NCBI GenBank assembly: GCA_964395315.1
Contig: CAYNBI010000117.1
Location: 1-10,395 of the forward strand
Direction: 5' to 3'
Length of the DNA stretch: 10,395 bases
DNA from: CAVORB01 sp964395315
GTDB taxonomy: Bacteria; Pseudomonadota; Gammaproteobacteria; Chromatiales; Chromatiaceae
Shown: positions 6,442-10,395 of the stretch, piece by piece
Position numbering within the stretch: the first letter of the stretch is position 1
How the letters are laid out: every line of letters begins with the position of its first letter
Made by a program: the position numbers and the translations under genes
Notes under the pieces: model-generated
Told to the model about the DNA's origin: nothing
What the model saw: only the letters and a program-made list of their open reading frames with translations
Databases searched by the model: none

Positions 6442-9400
6442 GTGACCCGTTACTCATCGCGCTTGCGAAAATCGTTGAAAATAGCCCTCGCCGCCTTGGC
6501 GATCGCGCCAGTTGCGCTGGCCCAGCAGGGAGGCCAAGGGCCCGGAGGCGGAGGCGGAGGCGGAGGCGGAGGCGGAGGCGGAGGTGGAGGCGCAGGCGAT
6601 CACAGCCGCCACATCCAATACGACGCCGCGAACCGCGAGTACGTGTTGCGGGGCGGGGGAGGGGGCGTCCGCCGTGTGTCCGAGTATGACGTCGAGCGCA
6701 GCCTATCCACCGCTCTCTGCGGCGAATGTCACGAGGATGCGGTCGCCCAGCTCAAGAACTCGATCCACTTCAGCGCGCAGGGTCCGAATCCGCGCATCCT
6801 GTTCCCCGGAGGGGGTGCCCACGGCGCTCTCGACCGTGCCTGCGGACTGCCGGGGACCTCGGCGCTGATCAACTACACCAGCAACATCAACCTGGGCGAG
6901 TGCGGAAAGTGCCACGTCGGGCGTTTCATCCCACCGATGGGTGATGCCTTCACGAGCGTCTTCATGCAGATGGGGATGCCCCCGGAACTGGCGGCCACCA
7001 ACGCCGCCAGTCTCGTCGACGGTGGCCTGGACTGCCTGATCTGCCACGCTGACCATTATCTCTCGGTGCGCGACGACATCGACTGGAGCGTCGGGGGCAC
7101 CCTGGAAATCGCCGGCTACGCCGAGCCCGGCGAGCACTCGCCCTCCCCCCAGGGCTATGCGAATCTCGCGCGTGACAACACCGACTTCGATCACGACGGA
7201 TTTCCGGACAAGCTGATCGACGTGACCGGTGACGGCGTGCCAGACATGGAGCTGATGCAGGACCTCGACGGCGACGGCACCCCCGAGACGCCCTGGCCGA
7301 CCCTGATGCAGGACCGTTCCGTGGAGGCAGTGCTGTCCGTGGGCAAAACCGACGAGCACGCCTGTCTGCGTTGCCATGAGCACGCCCGCACCGGCTACAA
7401 GCGCGGTACCCTGTTCCGCGTCGGCTACGACGCCCATGCTAACGTCTGCTTCCCGAACCCGACGCTCTCCGCGGACGACCCCAACTGCCCGGAGCACAAC
7501 ACCTGCACGGCCTGCCACGTCACCCTGAACGAGGACTACGACGGCGACGGCCTGATCGATGTCCACAAGTTCGTGCGCGGGCACCTGGTCGGCGGCGACC
7601 TGGCCGCGGCGGACTATCCGCCTCCGCCTCCCGGTGAGCCGGCGGACCCGGACGACCCGACCCATCTCACGTGCGTGCAGTGTCACGCCGAGGACCAGCT
7701 GCCAGAGCGTGACGACAACGGAGTGCACAGCGCCGCACACTTGGCGAAGATCGCCTGCCAGACTTGCCACATCACGCGCAGCGGAGGCATCACCTACTCG
7801 ATGTACGGCCACGGCGGGCATCTATCCTTTGGGCGCAATGCGGAGGGGATGGACACCAAGCTCATCACCCTCGACCACATGGTGGCGGACGAGGGCACCG
7901 CGGGCGATGTCGAGGCCGATTTCGAGGCCTTCCGGCTGAATCCCGTTCTGATGTGGTTCAACGGCTCGACCTCCTTCCTGGCCCAGTCGCTCGCGATCCG
8001 CGGCGCCCCGAACGCCAAGATCACTCCCTTCAAGCCCATGGCCAACGGCATGGTGATGGACGGGCGCTTCTTCAAAGGGGACTACTCCCTCACGAACGAG
8101 GCCGGATTCCCCTACAACGCTTACTCGATGTATCGCTTCTACGCCAACGCGCTGGACTGTGACGAACTGCAGCTTCCCGGCATGGAGCCCTTCGTCTGCA
8201 GCGACGACGGCAAGTACGGCAACGCGGAGGTCTTCACGGCCCTGGGGCTCTTGGGCACGGTCGAGGACAACTTCGGCAACGTCATCGTGCAGGGGCAGAC
8301 CCCGGAGGAGGTCCGCACCACGACCCTGATGGATCTGATGGCGATGGATCGGCCGGACGTGCAGACCATGGCCATGATGCAGGCCTTCCCGAACCTGATG
8401 CAGTTCAGCAAGACGGCCTACGGGTACGAGCACTACCTGGTGAGCTCGGCGCTCGCCGGATCGCCGGCGGACCAGGACGGCAACGGCGTGATCGACGGGT
8501 TCGTGCCCGGACTGTTCAACATGTTCGATGACAACCCCATGAACCCGGGTGCGGTCAACGTGGGCTTGATGGAGTTCAAGGGGTTCAACCAGCCCATGTT
8601 CCTGCCGGGCGACTACGACTGGTATCCGCCCTTCACGGATGTCTCGGACGTGGCGACCATGAAGCTGCCAGACGGCAAGTTCATGAAGCTGTTCCTGGGC
8701 ATGCAGCTGCAGATGGCGGGCGTTCCCATGGAGACGATCCAGCAGCTGATCGGCAGCTACCCGGCCTTCTCAAACGGCGTAACCCTCGGCGGCCACGGCG
8801 TCGTGCCGAATCCGAAGCAAAACGCGCTGGGCAGCGGCGGGCGTGCCGGCGGATGCCAGCAGTGCCACGCCGCCGGGGGCGTCCTCGAGACGCAGATGCC
8901 CGTCAGCAAGGAGCAGTACGTCGACGTCACGGGCTTCGGTACTCTGGCACTGCCGGTCTACAAGTGGAAATACTACAACCTCCGCGCGCTCATCCAGCTG
9001 GGGTTGGCCACGAGCAACGAGGATGTCGCGAGCGGCGCAGCCGATGTGGATATCGCCGGTGACGAAAGGTACGTGCGCGAGAGCTCCCAGGAGATGGTGC
9101 TCAACTGGTTCGGACCGACGACCTGCGCCGCCGACCAGGCAAACCAGGCCGATCCGGTGGTGTGCTTCCTGCGCGCGGATTCGGGCGCGGCGCTAGCCAA
9201 AACCGGTCTGTCGGGCGGCGACCTTACCTGGGATGGTGCGGAATGTGACGGCTACGATTGCACGCCGCGTGAATGGATGCCCGTACTCGAACCGGTCACC
9301 AGCCCGGCGCCGAACTACGCGGTACTCGGCTACGCGAAGGAAGAGGTGGTCTGGGACGCGGACGACCCGCGGATCTCGCCTCCGCCGGACAACAACTCGC

Positions 9401-9678
9401 CGGTCATCGAGGAGGCCGAGTGGGAGCCGATCAACGCGCGTCGCGGTCAGCTGGAGGTCGAAGGCAAGGCCGGCCCGCGCGATCGCGTAGTCATCGTCAA
9501 CGGCGTCACAGGCGCACGGGTGTTCCGAGTACGCGCCGACCGGGAGGGCGATTTCGAGGCCGAGCGCCGGATGTCCGCCCGCCGCGTCCCCTGCACCGTG
9601 GCGGCCAAGGTCGGCGACCTGATCGGTCCGGCTGTACCCGTGGAAGACGCCCCCGCGAACTGCGTGGGTGCGCCTTAG
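6442..9678 (+). CDS. large secreted octaheme cytochrome c with calcium-loop motifs
   Basis: The 1078-residue product begins at GTG, set by the strong ribosome binding site. A signal peptide (basic residues to about 13, hydrophobic core, cleavage after ALA at 27) leads to a 16-glycine run (35-50). Eight CxxCH heme sites are visible: 93-97, 154-158, 198-202, 308-312, 355-359, 411-415, 439-443 and, far apart, 805-809. The first part (CGECH, LKNSIHF, LGECGKCHVG, DCLICHADHY) reminds me of octaheme tetrathionate reductase-like cytochromes, a loose likeness only. DxDxDG-type calcium loops lie at about 248-256, 260-268, 274-278, 365-373 and 677-685. Residues 500-770 are rich in Met and free of heme sites. 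The last 90 residues look like a small beta-sandwich (LEVEGKAGPRDRVVIVNGVT). A role in periplasmic or extracellular electron transfer, or as a multiheme reductase or oxidase, is likely; the substrate is unknown. The gene is alone in its direction and diverges from the exporter operon. Confidence 0.94.
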   Translation: MTRYSSRLRKSLKIALAALAIAPVALAQQGGQGPGGGGGGGGGGGGGGGGAGDHSRHIQYDAANREYVLRGGGGGVRRVSEYDVERSLSTALCGECHEDAVAQLKNSIHFSAQGPNPRILFPGGGAHGALDRACGLPGTSALINYTSNINLGECGKCHVGRFIPPMGDAFTSVFMQMGMPPELAATNAASLVDGGLDCLICHADHYLSVRDDIDWSVGGTLEIAGYAEPGEHSPSPQGYANLARDNTDFDHDGFPDKLIDVTGDGVPDMELMQDLDGDGTPETPWPTLMQDRSVEAVLSVGKTDEHACLRCHEHARTGYKRGTLFRVGYDAHANVCFPNPTLSADDPNCPEHNTCTACHVTLNEDYDGDGLIDVHKFVRGHLVGGDLAAADYPPPPPGEPADPDDPTHLTCVQCHAEDQLPERDDNGVHSAAHLAKIACQTCHITRSGGITYSMYGHGGHLSFGRNAEGMDTKLITLDHMVADEGTAGDVEADFEAFRLNPVLMWFNGSTSFLAQSLAIRGAPNAKITPFKPMANGMVMDGRFFKGDYSLTNEAGFPYNAYSMYRFYANALDCDELQLPGMEPFVCSDDGKYGNAEVFTALGLLGTVEDNFGNVIVQGQTPEEVRTTTLMDLMAMDRPDVQTMAMMQAFPNLMQFSKTAYGYEHYLVSSALAGSPADQDGNGVIDGFVPGLFNMFDDNPMNPGAVNVGLMEFKGFNQPMFLPGDYDWYPPFTDVSDVATMKLPDGKFMKLFLGMQLQMAGVPMETIQQLIGSYPAFSNGVTLGGHGVVPNPKQNALGSGGRAGGCQQCHAAGGVLETQMPVSKEQYVDVTGFGTLALPVYKWKYYNLRALIQLGLATSNEDVASGAADVDIAGDERYVRESSQEMVLNWFGPTTCAADQANQADPVVCFLRADSGAALAKTGLSGGDLTWDGAECDGYDCTPREWMPVLEPVTSPAPNYAVLGYAKEEVVWDADDPRISPPPDNNSPVIEEAEWEPINARRGQLEVEGKAGPRDRVVIVNGVTGARVFRVRADREGDFEAERRMSARRVPCTVAAKVGDLIGPAVPVEDAPANCVGAP
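6544..6591 (+). repeat. GGAGGC hexamer microsatellite encoding 16 glycines
   Basis: Eight tandem hexamers, seven GGAGGC and one GGAGGT, encode an uninterrupted glycine run directly after the mature N terminus of the octaheme cytochrome. The tract is likely a flexible tether. Gain or loss of whole hexamers would change its length without shifting the frame. Confidence 0.95.
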
Positions 9679-9735
9679 CCGTCGGGTCGCGGCAGAGCTC
9701 AGGGACGAGCTCGCTCCGAACCCATCTACTCCCTA

Positions 9736-9770
9736 GCCCGGCCGCAGGGCGATACGTTCTGCGGCCGGGC
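9736..9770 (+). terminator. GC-rich hairpin downstream of the octaheme cytochrome gene
   Basis: GCCCGGCCGCAG (9736-9747) pairs perfectly with CTGCGGCCGGGC (9759-9770) around an 11-base loop, 57 bases after the stop codon. The 12-base-pair stem is very stable and well placed to end transcription or protect the mRNA. No U-run follows, so termination is likely but not certain. A weaker GAGCTC/GAGCTC hairpin lies closer to the stop at 9695-9712. Confidence 0.6.
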
Positions 9771-9870
9771 GCTTCCAGCACCTCCCCCTCGCCCCGCAGT
9801 CTCCGCAACCACCAAGACTGGCCAGGCCTGCGGGCCGCTTCGACGAAACGGCTTGCGACGCACCCTGGGG

Positions 9871-9905
9871 GAGAGTTCTCTCGAAATCTCTAACCCAGTT
9901 CTGGG
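9871..9905. repeat. two palindromes with the same AGTTCT centre
   Basis: GAGAGTTCTCTC (9871-9882) and CCCAGTTCTGGG (9894-9905) each have 5-base arms around a TT centre. Their centres are 23 bases apart, close to two helical turns. They could be paired protein-binding sites, or chance. Confidence 0.35.
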
Positions 9906-10075
9906 GATGGGACAAACAGCTTCGCGTCGGAGCGCGCCGGCAAAGGGGCGAGGAGATCCATCCGCGCGATTCCTTCCACACGCGCGCAGCTTGGCGTGCA
10001 GGTGAGAGTTCCGCTGGTCCCGATCAGCGACCTGATAGGTCTCATCTGGCTAACCTGTGGAACAAGCGGGGAATT

Positions 10076-10124
10076 TGGTGCCCTCGGCGGGATTCGAACC
10101 CACGACCTATCGCTTAGGAGGCGA
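10076..10124 (-). tRNA. 3' part of tRNA-Arg(CCU), truncated
   Basis: On the minus strand this reads as the 3' portion of a tRNA: anticodon loop CTCCTAA (10114-10120, anticodon CCU), the 3' anticodon stem, variable loop, a T arm with TTCGAAT loop and GTGGG/CCCGC stem, 3' acceptor strand CGAGGGC, discriminator A and encoded CCA. The expected 5' acceptor strand GCCCTCG and a D arm are absent from the upstream side, where an AT-rich stretch begins. The fragment is not a working tRNA by itself. Such 3' fragments are typically left at one end of elements integrated into tRNA genes, so an intact tRNA-Arg(CCU) is expected elsewhere. Confidence 0.85.
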
Positions 10125-10130
10125 GTAGGT
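10105..10130. other. probable attachment-site core of a tRNA-targeting integrase
   Basis: The 7-base anticodon-loop segment TTAGGAG (10114-10120) is flanked by ACCTATCGC on the left and GCGAGTAGGT on the right, which are inverted copies apart from one inserted G. Only four of these right-arm bases are needed to pair in the tRNA; the symmetry goes further, into the non-tRNA side. A 7-base crossover region between imperfect inverted arms is what tyrosine recombinases use. Because the tRNA 3' half points left, the element should lie to the right. Confidence 0.55.
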
Positions 10131-10200
10131 TGCCAATTAATCTCGTAAATTTAACAGCTTAGCGCATCACCGCCCCGCGCCTTGCTGACTTCATGTGCCA

Positions 10201-10268
10201 GATTGTGACTGATCGTGACGGAAGCGCGTCACGATGTGGTCACGCTTTATCCAGTCACGCTTTATCCA
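10201..10268. repeat. cluster of GTGAC/GTCAC boxes with a tandem 15-mer
   Basis: Five copies of the pentamer occur in 54 bases: GTGAC at 10205 and 10215, GTCAC at 10228, 10239 and 10254. The last two are part of a perfect tandem duplication of GTCACGCTTTATCCA (10239-10253 and 10254-10268). ATCGTGACG (10212-10220) and CGTCACGAT (10227-10235) form a perfect 9-base inverted repeat with a 6-base spacer. This looks like a multi-site protein-binding region; close to the tRNA scar it may be the arm-type binding array of a recombinase or its accessory factor. Confidence 0.6.
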
Positions 10269-10310
10269 GGTCGCGCCACTGGCGGCGTGGGAACGGCGGC
10301 TCCGTCCCAT

Positions 10311-10328
10311 TATGTAGCGCTCTACATA
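10311..10328. repeat. 7-base inverted repeat TATGTAG/CTACATA
   Basis: TATGTAG (10311-10317) and CTACATA (10322-10328) form a perfect inverted repeat around CGCT. It lies on the presumed element side of the tRNA scar. It may be an operator or a small hairpin; nothing more can be said. Confidence 0.4.
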
Positions 10329-10395
10329 GGTGGCGGAAAGGGTCGCTGACCCCACCTTGCTCAACTCGCGCAGTCGGCCACGAAGAGACATTTGC

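Larger units (their letters stand above)
9679..10395. other. right flank without a convincing protein gene
   Basis: This 717-base stretch holds the hairpin after the octaheme cytochrome gene, two small palindromes at 9871-9905, a truncated tRNA-Arg at 10076-10124 and a repeat cluster at 10201-10268. An open minus-strand frame of 66 codons (10391-10191) crosses the repeats; it has no family likeness and encodes a WIKRD duplication only because of the tandem 15-mers, so it is not called a gene. No integrase or transposase is visible. Confidence 0.6.

Noticed and set aside
6703..7821. Long minus-strand open frame inside the octaheme cytochrome gene
   Set aside because: It mirrors the coding frame of the cytochrome and shows no recognisable domain or ribosome binding site. 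The plus strand carries seven CxxCH motifs over the same span.
10201..10268. CRISPR array
   Set aside because: The repeats are 5 to 15 bases long, partly in tandem without spacers, and no cas gene is nearby.
10191..10391. 66-codon minus-strand open frame at the right edge
   Set aside because: It runs through the tandem 15-mer and inverted repeats, has no family likeness and no ribosome binding site I can see. It could be the tail of a gene starting outside the window, but nothing supports that.

Overview
This window looks like GC-rich chromosomal DNA from a Gram-negative bacterium, most likely a proteobacterium. The basis is the strong GC bias at third codon positions, two large secreted c-type cytochromes with classical signal peptides, a MacA/MacB-type periplasmic adaptor plus ABC exporter, and a tRNA remnant with an encoded CCA end. 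The species cannot be named from sequence alone.

Layout, left to right. Bases 1-244 hold no convincing gene. Four minus-strand genes fill 275-6105. In transcription order they are an HlyD/MacA-type adaptor (6105-4783), an ABC ATPase (4786-3983, joined to the adaptor by an ATGA overlap), a MacB/FtsX-type permease (4008-2776, probable TTG start inside the end of the ATPase gene) and, after a 242-base gap, a secreted five-heme cytochrome c with two C-terminal PKD domains (2533-275). The first three are a tight operon for a tripartite efflux pump. The cytochrome may be read through or have its own promoter; a perfect 13-base palindrome lies just upstream of its start. A divergent intergenic region (6106-6441) carries a short repeat-like element. 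On the plus strand, 6442-9678 encodes a 1078-residue secreted eight-heme cytochrome c with a 16-glycine linker, five calcium-loop-like motifs, a long methionine-rich region without hemes and a small C-terminal beta domain. From 9679 to the right edge there is no convincing protein gene. It holds a strong GC hairpin, two small palindromes, the 3' part of a tRNA-Arg(CCU) and a cluster of short direct and inverted repeats.

How it may work together (inference): two multiheme cytochromes on either side of a MacAB-like exporter suggest a respiratory or extracellular redox module linked to export of a small molecule or redox-active compound, but no substrate can be read from the sequence. The right end looks like an attachment scar. 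The tRNA is cut near its anticodon loop, its 3' half remains, and the loop is flanked by imperfect inverted arms, as expected for a tyrosine-recombinase core site. This predicts an integrated element extending to the right of the window, with the cytochrome/efflux block on its left.
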